A DNA stretch of 42,263 bases from an uncultured Sulfitobacter sp. (GCA_938003685.1 CALKXT010000153.1:1-42263); one strand, 5' to 3'; positions 7,773 through 17,308 are shown, counted from the first letter of the stretch. The notes: generated by a model not told the origin, from the letters alone. Made by a program: numbers and translations.

Positions 7773-9143
7773 ATGACCAACTGGAGCAGAGCAAGCTGGC
7801 GCAACAAACCGCGAATCCAGATGCCCGATTATCCTGATCAAGCGGCCCTGAACGCAGTTGAAGCACAGTTAGCTCAATATCCGCTTTTGGTCTTTGCAGG
7901 TGAAGCACGCAGGTTGAAAACGCACCTTGGTGCCGTCAGCCGCGGTGAGGCATTTTTGCTGCAAGGGGGCGATTGCGCTGAAAGCTTTGAGCAGTTCAAT
8001 TCTGATATGATCCGCGACACCTTTAAGGTGATGCTGCAAATGGCGATGGTTTTGACCTATGGGGCCAAAGTGCCTGTGGTCAAACTGGGCCGGATGGCCG
8101 GGCAATTCGCCAAGCCGCGCAGTGCCAATACCGAAACGGTGGATGGTGTGGAATTGCCAAGCTACCGGGGTGATATCATCAACAGCCTGGCCTTTACGCC
8201 TGATGCACGTATCCCTGATCCGAACAAGATGTTGCAGGCCTATACACAATCGGCAGCAACGCTGAACCTGCTGCGCGCATTTTCCACGGGCGGTTTTGCG
8301 GACATGAGCCAAGTGCATGCTTGGACCTTGGGCTTTACCGATGCTGAGGATGCTGCAAAATACCGTGAGATCGCAACGCGCATCCAAGACACCATTGATT
8401 TTATGGCGGCGGCGGGCATCACTGCCAAGACCACGCATGAATTCTCAACCGTGGAATTCTACACCAGCCATGAATCACTGCTGTTGGAATACGAAGAGGC
8501 GTTGACGCGTCTTGATTCCACGTCTGGTAAATGGCTTGCAGGATCGGGTCACATGATCTGGATTGGGGATCGTACCCGCCAGCCCGATGGTGCCCACGTG
8601 GAATTTGCCAGCGGCGTGCAGAACCCGATTGGGTTGAAATGTGGTCCGTCCATGGAAGTGGATGACCTGAAAAAGCTGATGGCCAAACTGAATCCAGAAA
8701 ACGAGGCGGGTCGTTTGACGTTGATCGCGCGCTTTGGTGCTGGTGCTGTAGGGGATCATCTGCCGCGCTTGATCAAAGCGGTTGAAGAAGAGGGCGCAAA
8801 CGTCGTTTGGACCTGTGACGCGATGCATGGCAACACGATCAAATCATCCAGCGGCTATAAAACCCGTCCGTTTGAATCGGTGCTACGTGAGGTGCGCGAG
8901 TTTTTTGGTGTTCATGCGGCTGAAGGCACAGTGCCGGGTGGCGTGCATTTTGAAATGACGGGCCAAGACGTGACTGAGTGTACCGGTGGTGTGCGTGCGG
9001 TCAGCGATGAAGATCTGTCAGATCGCTATCACACTGCTTGCGATCCACGCCTGAACGCCAGCCAATCACTGGAACTTGCGTTCTTGGTTGCTGAGGAATT
9101 GTCAGCGCGCCGAACAGCGCAAGCGGCTCAAGCTGCGGGCTAA
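7773..9143 (+). CDS. Class II 3-deoxy-7-phosphoheptulonate (DAHP) synthase
   Basis: First enzyme of the shikimate pathway: condenses phosphoenolpyruvate and erythrose 4-phosphate to DAHP in the cytoplasm. At 456 residues it fits the plant/Mycobacterium-like class II family. Hallmarks are present in order: [12 protein letters not shown] (about 64-75), [53 protein letters not shown] and GGVHFEMTG. The ATG at 7773 follows a strong GGAGAGAG site. It stands alone and ends in a bidirectional intrinsic terminator. Class II enzymes are often inhibited by aromatic amino acids; nothing here shows which. Confidence 0.96.
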   Translation: MTNWSRASWRNKPRIQMPDYPDQAALNAVEAQLAQYPLLVFAGEARRLKTHLGAVSRGEAFLLQGGDCAESFEQFNSDMIRDTFKVMLQMAMVLTYGAKVPVVKLGRMAGQFAKPRSANTETVDGVELPSYRGDIINSLAFTPDARIPDPNKMLQAYTQSAATLNLLRAFSTGGFADMSQVHAWTLGFTDAEDAAKYREIATRIQDTIDFMAAAGITAKTTHEFSTVEFYTSHESLLLEYEEALTRLDSTSGKWLAGSGHMIWIGDRTRQPDGAHVEFASGVQNPIGLKCGPSMEVDDLKKLMAKLNPENEAGRLTLIARFGAGAVGDHLPRLIKAVEEEGANVVWTCDAMHGNTIKSSSGYKTRPFESVLREVREFFGVHAAEGTVPGGVHFEMTGQDVTECTGGVRAVSDEDLSDRYHTACDPRLNASQSLELAFLVAEELSARRTAQAAQAAG

Positions 9144-9161
9144 TTTAGCTGAATAAAAGAT

Positions 9162-9200
9162 AAAAAACGCCGTTGAGAATCTCGCTCAGCGGCGTTTTTT
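9162..9200. terminator. Bidirectional intrinsic terminator
   Basis: CGCCGTTGAG (9168-9177) pairs with CTCAGCGGCG (9185-9194) to give a 10-bp stem with one G-T pair and a seven-base loop. It is flanked by A6 on the left (9162-9167) and a T-run on the right. It ends the DAHP synthase transcript on the plus strand and, read in reverse, the aminotransferase transcript on the minus strand. Confidence 0.92.
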
Positions 9201-9206
9201 TATGGG

Positions 9207-10328
9207 TTAGCCGTGGCTGAGCAAGAACTGTGACACCCGGTGAAGCCCCTCTTTAAGGATCATTGGGTTGTTGGCGTACCCGATGCGCACATAGCCTTCC
9301 ATGTTCAAGGCAGAGCCCGGGGTGAACATGACACCTGTCTCTTTCAACAGTGCCACACAAAAATCACGTGAATCCATTGGCAGATCGTATTTCAACAATG
9401 CAGTTGTGCCCGAACGCGGTTTTACCCATGACATCAAAGGTTGGTGGGCGACCCACTCTTGCAAAATTGCGAGGTTCCCACGCGTGATAGACTTGCTGCG
9501 CGCCAATACTTTTTCATAGTTTTCCAAGGCAATGACAGCAAAGTGGTCGTCGATGACCCCAACAGAAATGGTGTCATAATCGCGATGGATTGAGACCGCT
9601 TCGATCACCTCATGCGGGGCTGTGATCCAGCCAAGGCGTAATCCAGCAAGTGCAAAGGATTTGGACATGCTGGCGGTGCTGATGCCTTTTTCATAGATGT
9701 CCGCAATAGACGTTGTCACGCCCATCCCGGTTTGATCGGTGCCGCGATAGACTTCATCACATAAAATCCATGCACCGACCTCGCGGGCGATCTGCGCGAT
9801 TTCTTGCAACATCGGCGTTTCAATCAGCGCACCAGTTGGATTGTTGGGATTGTTGATCGCGATTAGCTTTGTTCCCGGCACCACAAGTGCGCGTAGGGCG
9901 TCCAAATCAGGTAGAAATCCATCTTCCTCACGAAGCTTTAGCGCATGAACATCAGCGCCGATGCTGGCGGGAATTGAATAATGTTGTTGATAGGTTGGCA
10001 CGACTGCCACAACACGGTCTCCGGTGGATACCAAGGCTTTGTGAACCAACATGTTGGCCCCAATTGCGCCATGGGTGACAATCACGTTCTCAGGCTTTTG
10101 ACGCTCATAGAGTTTGCAGATCGCGTTGCGCAGACGCATGGAGCCTTCAATCGCACCATAGGTCATTTTCAAAGACAGCAATTCAGAAAGGTCGACATCG
10201 TTCTTGCCTGCCAGTTTGAGCAGTTCAGTAATGGTCAGGCTTTCAACACAGGTTTCCGCCAAGTTCCAATCGCACTTGGTTTCCCATTCGTTCATCCAGA
10301 TTTCGACGCCAAAGGGTTCAATGTGCAT
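9207..10328 (-). CDS. PLP-dependent class I/II aminotransferase (capreomycidine synthase-like subgroup)
   Basis: A 373-residue fold-type I aminotransferase. The PLP sites are clear: NNPNNPTG (the Asn-Pro-x-Gly motif), ILCDEVYRG, the Schiff-base lysine in ASMSKSFALAGLRLGW, and an RIGYA arginine near the C-terminus that normally binds the substrate carboxylate. The N-terminus MHIEPFGVEIWMNEWE resembles the subgroup that includes capreomycidine synthases and many unassigned bacterial aminotransferases. I place it there with moderate confidence and make no substrate claim. The ATG at 10328 with an upstream AGGA was chosen over an upstream start lacking a site. It faces the DAHP synthase gene, but that gives no evidence for an aromatic substrate. 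Confidence 0.85.
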   Translation of the reverse strand: MHIEPFGVEIWMNEWETKCDWNLAETCVESLTITELLKLAGKNDVDLSELLSLKMTYGAIEGSMRLRNAICKLYERQKPENVIVTHGAIGANMLVHKALVSTGDRVVAVVPTYQQHYSIPASIGADVHALKLREEDGFLPDLDALRALVVPGTKLIAINNPNNPTGALIETPMLQEIAQIAREVGAWILCDEVYRGTDQTGMGVTTSIADIYEKGISTASMSKSFALAGLRLGWITAPHEVIEAVSIHRDYDTISVGVIDDHFAVIALENYEKVLARSKSITRGNLAILQEWVAHQPLMSWVKPRSGTTALLKYDLPMDSRDFCVALLKETGVMFTPGSALNMEGYVRIGYANNPMILKEGLHRVSQFLLSHG

Positions 10329-10435
10329 GATGTGTATCCTTGTATCAGACCGCAGCGCTGCAATCGCTGGCTGTCTTATCAAGACTATCTTGCGCCGTGC
10401 CCAAAACCCACCTCAAAACGCCGGGTATCGTACCT

Positions 10436-11134
10436 TTAGTCGTCTGATTTTACCAAACGCAGATAAGGTGGGCGGCGTTTACCGTCTTTGTCGCTGAACG
10501 ACACTTTTGGCGCGGCAAATCCAGCAACAGGTTCTGGAGCAACCGATGCTGGTACACTTGATCGATCCGTTAGGACTGGGCTGTGTCCTGGTACCAGTGC
10601 CTTTACCTCTTGTTTGATTAGGTCAAAGCGGCGTGGGGCCAACCCGATGTCGCCGTGGCTTACAAAACAGCCCAAAACACGGCTGACATCCCCCAAATCG
10701 CTTTTGAGCGGCAACAGTATCATGCGCGCATTTAACTCTGTTTGCGCGCTTCCAGCCGTCGAGACCATCTGTAATGTGCTGATCGCGGGCATCTGAAACA
10801 CTTCTTCCAGCATATCCGCGATTTGACGTCGTGCATTTGGGGTGAAAAACGCGGTTAAAGGCATGCCGCGCACTTCCATGCCCATCAGATCATTTAGATG
10901 ACTGCCTGCAATGCGCAGCCGGGCTATACCGGGGGCAATACGTTCAAGAATAAAGGCATATTCCAGTGCCATTTCAATGCCACGGGGGTCAATTTCAGAG
11001 CGCTTGGGCAGCAAACGATCACCGCGCAGCGCCTCCCAATAGGATTCAATTTGCGCAATGGCGGTGTACCCGGTTTCTGGCTGATAATCTGACATGGTCA
11101 CCACATTTTGCGCGTTCAGAGTTGGCTTGTCCAT
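10436..11134 (-). CDS. PAS_5-domain protein (Rhodobacterales family)
   Basis: A 232-residue cytoplasmic protein. Residues about 20-165 match the PAS_5 family of short alphaproteobacterial PAS proteins, with segments such as IESYWEALRGDRLLPKRSEIDP and IAGSHLNDLMGMEVRGMPL. The remaining C-terminus is Pro/Lys-rich and looks unstructured. There is no kinase, GGDEF or HTH domain, so it would be a stand-alone sensor or adaptor of unknown input. The ATG at 11134 has AAGGTG upstream; the TTG just before it is less likely. It is divergent from yicC across 245 bases in which I see no clear promoter or operator. Confidence 0.8.
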   Translation of the reverse strand: MDKPTLNAQNVVTMSDYQPETGYTAIAQIESYWEALRGDRLLPKRSEIDPRGIEMALEYAFILERIAPGIARLRIAGSHLNDLMGMEVRGMPLTAFFTPNARRQIADMLEEVFQMPAISTLQMVSTAGSAQTELNARMILLPLKSDLGDVSRVLGCFVSHGDIGLAPRRFDLIKQEVKALVPGHSPVLTDRSSVPASVAPEPVAGFAAPKVSFSDKDGKRRPPYLRLVKSDD

Positions 11135-11379
11135 CAACGTTCACCTTACTTTTACAATCATCGGTTCGCCTGTGTCCTCTGGGTCAGATATGTATGATCC
11201 AAATTGCGCTGACGCGAGGGGCACCGTAAACCTTAGCAAAACCTTAATAGCGCAACTTTGATGTAATTGGTGTGGTTTCTATAGGGCTGGTTAATCGGTT
11301 AATGCGTGCGGGGCTTGCCCAAGGAGGGTGTTTGGCCATATTGCAAAGGCATAGAATATCTGGCGAAAAAGGGACCCCA

Positions 11380-12270
11380 ATGATCAGGTCAATGACAGGT
11401 TTTGCGTCACGTAGTGGTGCTGATGCGCCGTTTAGCTGGGGATGGGAGGTCCGTTCCGTCAATGGCAAGGGCCTTGATCTGCGTTTGCGGGTGCCCGATT
11501 GGGTGGACGGGCTTGAAGCAGGGCTGCGCAAGAAACTGGGTGCCTGTGCCGCGCGCGGCAACATCACCTGCAACCTGCGCCTGACACGCGAAGAAAGCGG
11601 CAATACCCTGACCGTGAATGCCCTGCAATTGGATACGGTTCTTAATGCACTGCACGAAATCGAAGAACGCGCGATGGATGCGGGCGTGTCTTTGGCCCCG
11701 TCAAAGGCCACCGACATCGTGACCATGCGCGGCGTTCTGGAGCAAGCAGCCCTAGAACAGGACACGGCCGCCTTGTGCAAAACCTTGCTGGCTGATTTTG
11801 ACCCGGTGCTGGCTGACTTTGACGCGATGCGGTGCAGTGAAGGGGCCGCTTTGGGTGAGGTGATGGCGGCACAATTGACTGAAGTAGAACGGTTGACGGC
11901 TGAGGCCGCAGCCCTTGCCGAGACCCGCAAAGATGAGATGGCTGATACGCTGCGGCGCAATCTGGCGCGGGTGATGGAAAACGTAGATGGTGCAGATGCA
12001 GGGCGTGTGGCCCAAGAATTGGCGTTGATCGCAGTAAAATCTGACATCACAGAAGAAACCGACCGCCTCAGTGCGCATGTGGCCGCCGCACGTGATCTTC
12101 TGGGGCAGGGTGGCCCGGTAGGGCGCAAGTTGGATTTTCTGATGCAAGAGTTTAACCGCGAGGCCAACACTCTGTGTTCTAAAGCACAAAATACGGCGTT
12201 GACCACCGTTGGTCTGGCCTTAAAAGCCGTGATCGACCAGATGCGTGAACAGGTGCAGAATGTGGAGTAA
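11380..12270 (+). CDS. yicC: YicC-family endoribonuclease-type protein
   Basis: A 296-residue member of the YicC/YloC family. The family is linked to stress response and stationary phase, and members have been shown to have endoribonuclease activity. The N-terminal YicC domain begins with the standard MIRSMTGFA and has VRSVNGKGLDLRLRVP. The C-terminal DUF1732 part carries GRKLDFLMQEFNREANTLCSKAQN, typical of the family. The ATG at 11380 follows AAAAAGGGACC; the longer frame upstream lacks this fit. It sits three bases ahead of gmk, an association seen across many bacteria. A 401-residue open frame on the opposite strand is a coding shadow. Confidence 0.94.
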   Translation: MIRSMTGFASRSGADAPFSWGWEVRSVNGKGLDLRLRVPDWVDGLEAGLRKKLGACAARGNITCNLRLTREESGNTLTVNALQLDTVLNALHEIEERAMDAGVSLAPSKATDIVTMRGVLEQAALEQDTAALCKTLLADFDPVLADFDAMRCSEGAALGEVMAAQLTEVERLTAEAAALAETRKDEMADTLRRNLARVMENVDGADAGRVAQELALIAVKSDITEETDRLSAHVAAARDLLGQGGPVGRKLDFLMQEFNREANTLCSKAQNTALTTVGLALKAVIDQMREQVQNVE

Positions 12271-12273
12271 GAC

Positions 12274-12939
12274 ATGAACGAGCAACACAGCGTGCCACAG
12301 GGTGATCGTCGCGGCCTGTTGATCATTCTCAGCTCACCTTCCGGGGCGGGTAAATCAACCTTGGCCAAAAGGTTGCGGGAATGGGACACGTCCCTGCGGT
12401 TTTCGGTTTCCGCCACGACGCGCAAGCCGCGTGAGGGTGAAGTCGACAAAAAGGATTATTATTTCGTCAGCGAAGACGCCTTTCGCACGTTGGTGAATGA
12501 TGGTGAGATGTTGGAACACGCACGGGTTTTCGGCAACTACTATGGCTCACCCCGCGCGCCCGTTCAAAGCGCCATCGATCATGGCCGCGATGTGCTATTT
12601 GACGTCGATTGGCAGGGCGCACAGCAGATCAGCAATTCAGCATTGAAACAGCATGTGTTGTCGATCTTTATCTTGCCACCTTCAATCACCGAACTGCGCC
12701 GCCGTTTGGTCACTCGTGGACAGGACGATGCCGATACAATCGCAAAACGGATGGAGGCCAGTTGGGATGAGATCAGCCATTGGGATGGCTATGATTATGT
12801 GCTGGTTAATGATGATCTGGCCGAGACCGAAGCGCGTCTGAAATCCATCATCACCGCTGAACGGTTGCGCCTGTCCCAGCAGCCCAATTTGGTGGATCAC
12901 GTGCGCGCCTTACAAAGCGAATTTGAGGAAAACACATGA
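12274..12939 (+). CDS. gmk: Guanylate kinase
   Basis: Cytoplasmic enzyme that phosphorylates GMP to GDP with ATP; essential for nucleotide supply. The 221 residues show the P-loop SPSGAGKST (21-29), the GMP-binding region [23 protein letters not shown], and [11 protein letters not shown], and [10 protein letters not shown] as the Walker B-like strand. Length is normal for bacterial Gmk. It is in an operon between yicC and the carbonic anhydrase gene, whose ATG overlaps its stop (ATGA). Confidence 0.97.
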   Translation: MNEQHSVPQGDRRGLLIILSSPSGAGKSTLAKRLREWDTSLRFSVSATTRKPREGEVDKKDYYFVSEDAFRTLVNDGEMLEHARVFGNYYGSPRAPVQSAIDHGRDVLFDVDWQGAQQISNSALKQHVLSIFILPPSITELRRRLVTRGQDDADTIAKRMEASWDEISHWDGYDYVLVNDDLAETEARLKSIITAERLRLSQQPNLVDHVRALQSEFEENT

Positions 12940-13457
12940 CTTTATATGCACTTGGTGATGTCTCACCGACAGTTGACGGCGATGCATGGGTGGCACCGGA
13001 TGCCAATGTGATCGGCAATGTCGTGCTAGAGGCGGGCAGTTCAGTCTGGTTTGGCTGCACGCTGCGCGGTGATAACGAAGTGATCCACGTTGGCGCGGGT
13101 ACGAATGTGCAGGAAAATTCTGTGTTTCACACGGATATTGGCTATCCCCTGACAATTGGTGTGAATTGCACGATTGGTCATAAGGTCATGCTGCATGGCT
13201 GTACGATTGGTGACAACACGCTGATTGGTATGGGCGCGACCATCCTGAATGGCAGTAAGATTGGCATGAATTGTCTGATCGGGGCAGGTGCCTTGATCAC
13301 AGAAAACAAGGTGATCCCGGATGGATCGCTGGTCATGGGCGCACCGGGGCGGGTGATCAAGCAATTGGACGATGCGGCGATTCAAAACCTAACGGCTAGC
13401 GCGCTGCATTACTCTGAAAATGCCGCGCGGTTTCGGCGTGATCTGCACGCCCTGTAG
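12936..13457 (+). CDS. Gamma-class carbonic anhydrase-like hexapeptide-repeat protein
   Basis: A 173-residue left-handed beta-helix protein of the gamma carbonic anhydrase/YrdA family. Repeated hexapeptides run through residues 15-135 (for example [24 protein letters not shown]). The three zinc-ligand histidines of the Cam family can be placed in SVFHTD and GHKVMLHGC, so zinc binding is likely. Whether it hydrates CO2 or has another role is unknown for many YrdA-type proteins. Its ATG overlaps the gmk stop and phoR follows three bases later, giving a continuous yicC-gmk-carbonic anhydrase-phoR run. Confidence 0.92.
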   Translation: MTLYALGDVSPTVDGDAWVAPDANVIGNVVLEAGSSVWFGCTLRGDNEVIHVGAGTNVQENSVFHTDIGYPLTIGVNCTIGHKVMLHGCTIGDNTLIGMGATILNGSKIGMNCLIGAGALITENKVIPDGSLVMGAPGRVIKQLDDAAIQNLTASALHYSENAARFRRDLHAL

Positions 13458-13460
13458 CGT

Positions 13461-14522
13461 ATGACATCTGCGTCGATCTTGCCTGAATTTCTTGCGGCTC
13501 TGCCGCTGCCAACCTTGGCGATTGATAAAAGCGAACGGATCGTCGCCATAAACCCATTGGCACAGGCGTTGGTCGGCACAGGTGCAGATGGACGTCATTT
13601 CATAACCGTCTTAAGACAACCCAATCTGGTTGAGGCTGTCGAACAATGCCTCGCGGATCAAACGCAGCACACCGCCACCTACGTCAGCGGGGATGCAGGG
13701 CGCAGCGTCACATATGACGTGACCATATGCGCGATGGCCCAGACGGGTGTTGTTATCGTCAGCTTTCAAGATGTCACGCAATTGACCCAAGCAGGCCAGA
13801 TGCGCCGCGATTTTGTCGCCAACGTCAGCCATGAATTGCGCACGCCGTTGACGTCACTCATGGGGTTTATCGATACACTGGGCGGACCTGCGCGTGATGA
13901 TGCTGTGGCGCGTGATCGCTTCCTTGGGATCATGACAGGCGAGGCCGAGCGGATGAATCGCCTTGTCGGTGATTTGTTGTCCCTCAGCCGCGTAGAGGCG
14001 GACGAAAGGGTCCGCCCGACGACCCGCATTGATTTACTTGGTGTTTTACAGACAGCGATACAAAATCTGGCCCCATTGGCCGCAGACAGTGATGTGGTGA
14101 TACATTCTGATTTTGGGTCCGAGGTTGGCGATGTGGCGCATCATGTGCTTGGGGATGCGGATCAGTTGTTACAGGTGTTCACCAACCTCATGGAAAACGC
14201 GATCAAATATGGCGGTGCGGGTAAGGCAGTGGATGTTCGCGTTGCGGTACATGCCAAAGACAAGGCATTGCGCGGCCCCGCGTTGCGCATCACTGTGGCA
14301 GATCATGGCCCCGGCATTGACCCGTTGCACATTCCACGGCTGACAGAACGGTTTTATCGTGCCGACAGTCATCGCAGCCGCGCGTTGGGGGGAACAGGCT
14401 TGGGTTTGGCAATTGTAAAACACATTCTGAATCGTCATCGTGGGCGGCTGAAAATTACCAGCACATTGGGCCAAGGGGCGCAGTTTACAGTTGTTTTGCC
14501 TCTTGATATGCAAATTTCCTGA
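13461..14522 (+). CDS. phoR: Phosphate-regulon sensor histidine kinase PhoR (no membrane segment)
   Basis: Histidine kinase expected to phosphorylate PhoB when phosphate is scarce. In 353 residues it has a PAS domain (about 12-110), the HisKA motif NVSHELRTP with phospho-acceptor H124, an N box QVFTNLMENAIKYG, G1 DHGPGI, F box LTERFYRA, and G2 GGTGLGLAI. PhoR of E. coli has N-terminal membrane helices; here no hydrophobic helix is visible, so the protein looks cytosolic. The PhoR name rests on its place directly upstream of a Pho box and pst-phoU-phoB and on the PAS-HisKA layout. It follows the carbonic anhydrase gene by three bases. Confidence 0.9.
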   Translation: MTSASILPEFLAALPLPTLAIDKSERIVAINPLAQALVGTGADGRHFITVLRQPNLVEAVEQCLADQTQHTATYVSGDAGRSVTYDVTICAMAQTGVVIVSFQDVTQLTQAGQMRRDFVANVSHELRTPLTSLMGFIDTLGGPARDDAVARDRFLGIMTGEAERMNRLVGDLLSLSRVEADERVRPTTRIDLLGVLQTAIQNLAPLAADSDVVIHSDFGSEVGDVAHHVLGDADQLLQVFTNLMENAIKYGGAGKAVDVRVAVHAKDKALRGPALRITVADHGPGIDPLHIPRLTERFYRADSHRSRALGGTGLGLAIVKHILNRHRGRLKITSTLGQGAQFTVVLPLDMQIS

Positions 14523-14544
14523 TACTTTTTGACCTTTAGGTGTG

Positions 14545-14577
14545 CTGTCATAAAACTGTAATGTTACTGTCACATAA
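14545..14577 (+). promoter_or_regulatory. Pho box: three 11-bp direct repeats upstream of pstS
   Basis: CTGTCATAAAA, CTGTAATGTTA and CTGTCACATAA start at 14545, 14556 and 14567, exactly 11 bases apart. The first 18 bases match the known PhoB box (CTGTCAT-A/T-rich-CTGTCAT) almost perfectly. The array ends 75 bases before the pstS start. PhoB~P binding here should activate pstSCAB-phoU-phoB; a -10 element would be expected a short way downstream, where CTAAACT is a weak candidate. This makes the operon self-activating, since phoB is its last gene. Confidence 0.92.
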
Positions 14578-14651
14578 GCGCAGCATGGGGCACCTAAACT
14601 GGCCTCAAGATCACCATGGGGGTGATCGTAAAGAAGCTGACAGGAGACATC

Positions 14652-15692
14652 ATGTCATCCATTAAAATGACCACATCCGCGCTGGCGATTGCCGCTGTAT
14701 CTGCAACTGCTGCTGCTGCACGCGACCAAGTACAGGTTGCTGGTTCGTCAACCGTTCTGCCCTATGCTTCAATTGTTGCCGAAGCCTTTGGCGAGAACTT
14801 TGATTTTCCAACACCGATTGTTGAATCAGGTGGATCATCGGCCGGTCTCAAGCGGTTTTGTGAAGGCGTGGGTGAAAACACAATCGATGTTGCCAACGCA
14901 TCGCGCCAGATTAAGGGCAGCGAATTGGAAGTCTGCACTGCAAACGGTGTAACTGACATTATCGAAGTTCAGATCGGCTATGATGGTATCGTCTTTGCCT
15001 CTGATATTGCAGGCGAAAGCTTTGAGTTCACCGCGATTGATTGGTACAAAGCACTGAGCGCAGAAATCGTTGTGGACGGCGCGGTGGTCGCTAATCCCTA
15101 CACGATGTGGAACGAAGTGAACGCGGATTTTCCTGCGCAACCGATCCAAGCCTATATCCCCGGCACCAAACACGGCACACGTGAAGTGTTCGAGGACAAA
15201 GTGATCTTGGCAGGGTGTGAAGAGACTGGCGACTTTGAGTTGTTCAAAACGGTTAATGGCGACGACAAGAAAGCCGCTGAGAAAGCCTGCATCGCGCTGC
15301 GCACTGATGGCAAATCAGTGGACATTGATGGTGATTACACCGAAACACTGGCGCGCATTGAAAGCAACAAAGACGGCATCGGCGTGTTTGGATTGGCTTT
15401 TTATGAAAACAATACGGACAAATTGCAGGTCGCAACGATGTCCGGTGTGGTGCCCTCAACCGAAAGCATCTCGACCGGCGACTACCCCGTGTCACGCCCC
15501 TTGTTCTTTTACGTCAAAAAAGCGCACATCGGTGTGATCCCGGGCCTGAAAGAATTTGCTGAGTTCTTTGTCGCAGATGAGATTGCTGGTCCAGATGGCC
15601 CCTTGGCCGAATATGGTTTGGTGTCCGACCCCGCATTGGCCGATACGCAGGCGGTTGTAGAAGATGAAACAACAATCGGCGGCGGTTCCTAA
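14652..15692 (+). CDS. pstS: Phosphate ABC transporter substrate-binding protein PstS
   Basis: High-affinity periplasmic phosphate-binding protein, 346 residues. The signal peptide covers about residues 1-22 (MSSIKMTTSALAIAAVSATA...). The phosphate-contacting loops of the PstS family are recognisable: AGSSTVLPY, ESGGSSAGLKRFC, NASRQIK, and PGTKHGTREVF. The ATG at 14652 has AGGAGA ahead of it. It lies just downstream of the Pho box and is followed 113 bases later by pstC. This spacing, larger than elsewhere in the operon, may allow extra PstS production. Confidence 0.95.
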   Translation: MSSIKMTTSALAIAAVSATAAAARDQVQVAGSSTVLPYASIVAEAFGENFDFPTPIVESGGSSAGLKRFCEGVGENTIDVANASRQIKGSELEVCTANGVTDIIEVQIGYDGIVFASDIAGESFEFTAIDWYKALSAEIVVDGAVVANPYTMWNEVNADFPAQPIQAYIPGTKHGTREVFEDKVILAGCEETGDFELFKTVNGDDKKAAEKACIALRTDGKSVDIDGDYTETLARIESNKDGIGVFGLAFYENNTDKLQVATMSGVVPSTESISTGDYPVSRPLFFYVKKAHIGVIPGLKEFAEFFVADEIAGPDGPLAEYGLVSDPALADTQAVVEDETTIGGGS

Positions 15693-15805
15693 AGGCTCGT
15701 TATTGAACTTGATCAGGGGCCGCTTGTTGTACTGACATGTGGGCCTTGATGCAAAACGATCACCGCATTGGGGGATCACTTTATGTCCAAGACGGAAGAC
15801 ACGAT

Positions 15806-17308
15806 ATGACTGCCACCATTCTTGGGTTTCCGACCGCGCTCGTTTTGAGCGTCATTGTGATTGGCATTGCGATCATCGGCTATGTCGGTGCGCGTAAACG
15901 CGCGATGGACAAGGCCGGGGGGGATGCACGCAATCTGCATTCCTTGCCAAACTATTACGGTATGACGGCTGCGATGTTCGCCGCCATTCCAGCGCTTGGC
16001 GTTATGGTCATCTGGTTGTTCGCGCAGCCCATGTTTGTGCAAAACGCAGTGCTGCCCTTGATCCCCGCAAGCGAAACCGCCAACGCGGGTGCGCAAAACT
16101 TAATCCTGTCTGATGTGCGCCGCGTGGCGGATGGTCTGGATGTTGCAATTTCTCAAGGTGCGCTGATCCCGGCTGAAATTACTGCGATGGCGGGTGATCC
16201 ATCAAATTTGCGTACGATTCTGGGCACTGTTGGCATGGCTCTGGGATCGGAAGTACAGCCTTATGTGTTGGCCGCTGCTCAAAAAACGCGGGCTCTTTCA
16301 GCGCAAGGCCGCCTTTGGATGGTTGTCACCGTTATCACGCTGGCCCTAATTGGTGCCGCATTGGCCCTGCGCGCCGCTGGCCCTGCATTTCGTGCCCGCA
16401 ATGTGGTGGAACGCGGCATTTTGGCCTTGCTGATTGGCGCGGCCTCGCTCGCGGTCCTGACCACAGTTGGCATCGTGTTGTCGATGCTGTTTGAATCGGT
16501 CAATTTTTTCCGTCTGCACGATTGGAAAGACTTTTTCCTCGGCAGTTCGTGGGCCCCTAATTTTCGCGGTGATAGTGATTTGTCGATCTTACCTCTGCTT
16601 TGGGGGACGCTATATATCTCACTCATCGCCTTACTGGTCGCCGTGCCAATTGGCCTGTTTGCCGCTATCTACCTGAGTGAATATGCCAATTCAAAGGTGC
16701 GCAGCATCGCCAAACCGCTGCTTGAAATCCTCGCCGGGATTCCAACGATTGTGTATGGCCTGTTTGCCTTACTTACTGTTGGACCAACGCTGGTGCGTAT
16801 CTTTGGGCGCGGTGAAGATGGTGTGTTGGGTGTTGAATGGATGTCCGGGGCAACATCGGTTCTGACGGCTGGCTTGGTGATGGGCATCATGCTGATCCCG
16901 TTTGTGTCGTCCTTGTCTGATGACATCATAAACGCTGTGCCGCAGTCCTTGCGCGATGGATCATTTGGCCTTGGCGCGACCCATTCCGAAACCGTGCGAC
17001 AAGTGATCTTGCCCGCCGCATTGCCGGGCATTGTTGGCGCGATCCTACTGGCCGCATCCCGCGCGATTGGCGAGACCATGATCGTGGTACTGGGGGCAGG
17101 GGCGATTGCCCGGGTGTCCGGCAATCCGTTTGAGGCGATGACCACCATCACAACCCGTATCGTCAGCCAATTGACCGGCGACACAGATTTTGCCAGCCCT
17201 GAAACGCTGGTCGCCTTTGCGCTGGGTCTGACGCTGTTTGTGTTGACCTTGGGCCTTAACGTCGTGGCGCTGTATATCGTGCGCACATATCGGGAGCAGT
17301 ACGAATGA
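15806..17308 (+). CDS. pstC: Phosphate ABC transporter permease PstC
   Basis: Inner-membrane permease subunit of the Pst phosphate importer. From the ATG at 15806 it has 500 residues, longer than the roughly 320-residue E. coli PstC. The first 200 or so residues form an N-terminal extension with hydrophobic helices around 10-30 and 55-75 and a periplasmic-looking loop. The standard permease domain follows, with LLWGTLYISLIALLVAVPIGLFAAIYLSEYA, the IAKPLLEILAGIPTIVYG segment, and the cytoplasmic coupling loop LGATHSETVRQVILPAALPGI. Such extended forms are common in alphaproteobacteria. A start 69 bases upstream is possible but less typical. Its stop overlaps the pstA start. Confidence 0.94.
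   Translation: MTATILGFPTALVLSVIVIGIAIIGYVGARKRAMDKAGGDARNLHSLPNYYGMTAAMFAAIPALGVMVIWLFAQPMFVQNAVLPLIPASETANAGAQNLILSDVRRVADGLDVAISQGALIPAEITAMAGDPSNLRTILGTVGMALGSEVQPYVLAAAQKTRALSAQGRLWMVVTVITLALIGAALALRAAGPAFRARNVVERGILALLIGAASLAVLTTVGIVLSMLFESVNFFRLHDWKDFFLGSSWAPNFRGDSDLSILPLLWGTLYISLIALLVAVPIGLFAAIYLSEYANSKVRSIAKPLLEILAGIPTIVYGLFALLTVGPTLVRIFGRGEDGVLGVEWMSGATSVLTAGLVMGIMLIPFVSSLSDDIINAVPQSLRDGSFGLGATHSETVRQVILPAALPGIVGAILLAASRAIGETMIVVLGAGAIARVSGNPFEAMTTITTRIVSQLTGDTDFASPETLVAFALGLTLFVLTLGLNVVALYIVRTYREQYE

Noticed and set aside
11244-12449. A 401-codon open frame on the minus strand
   Set aside because: It lies opposite yicC and gmk, has Arg/Ser/Ala-rich composition without any motif, and no ribosome-binding site; it is a shadow of the real genes.
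14616-14651. Upstream in-frame start for pstS
   Set aside because: It would bury the signal peptide, and the ATG at 14652 has a good AGGAGA site.
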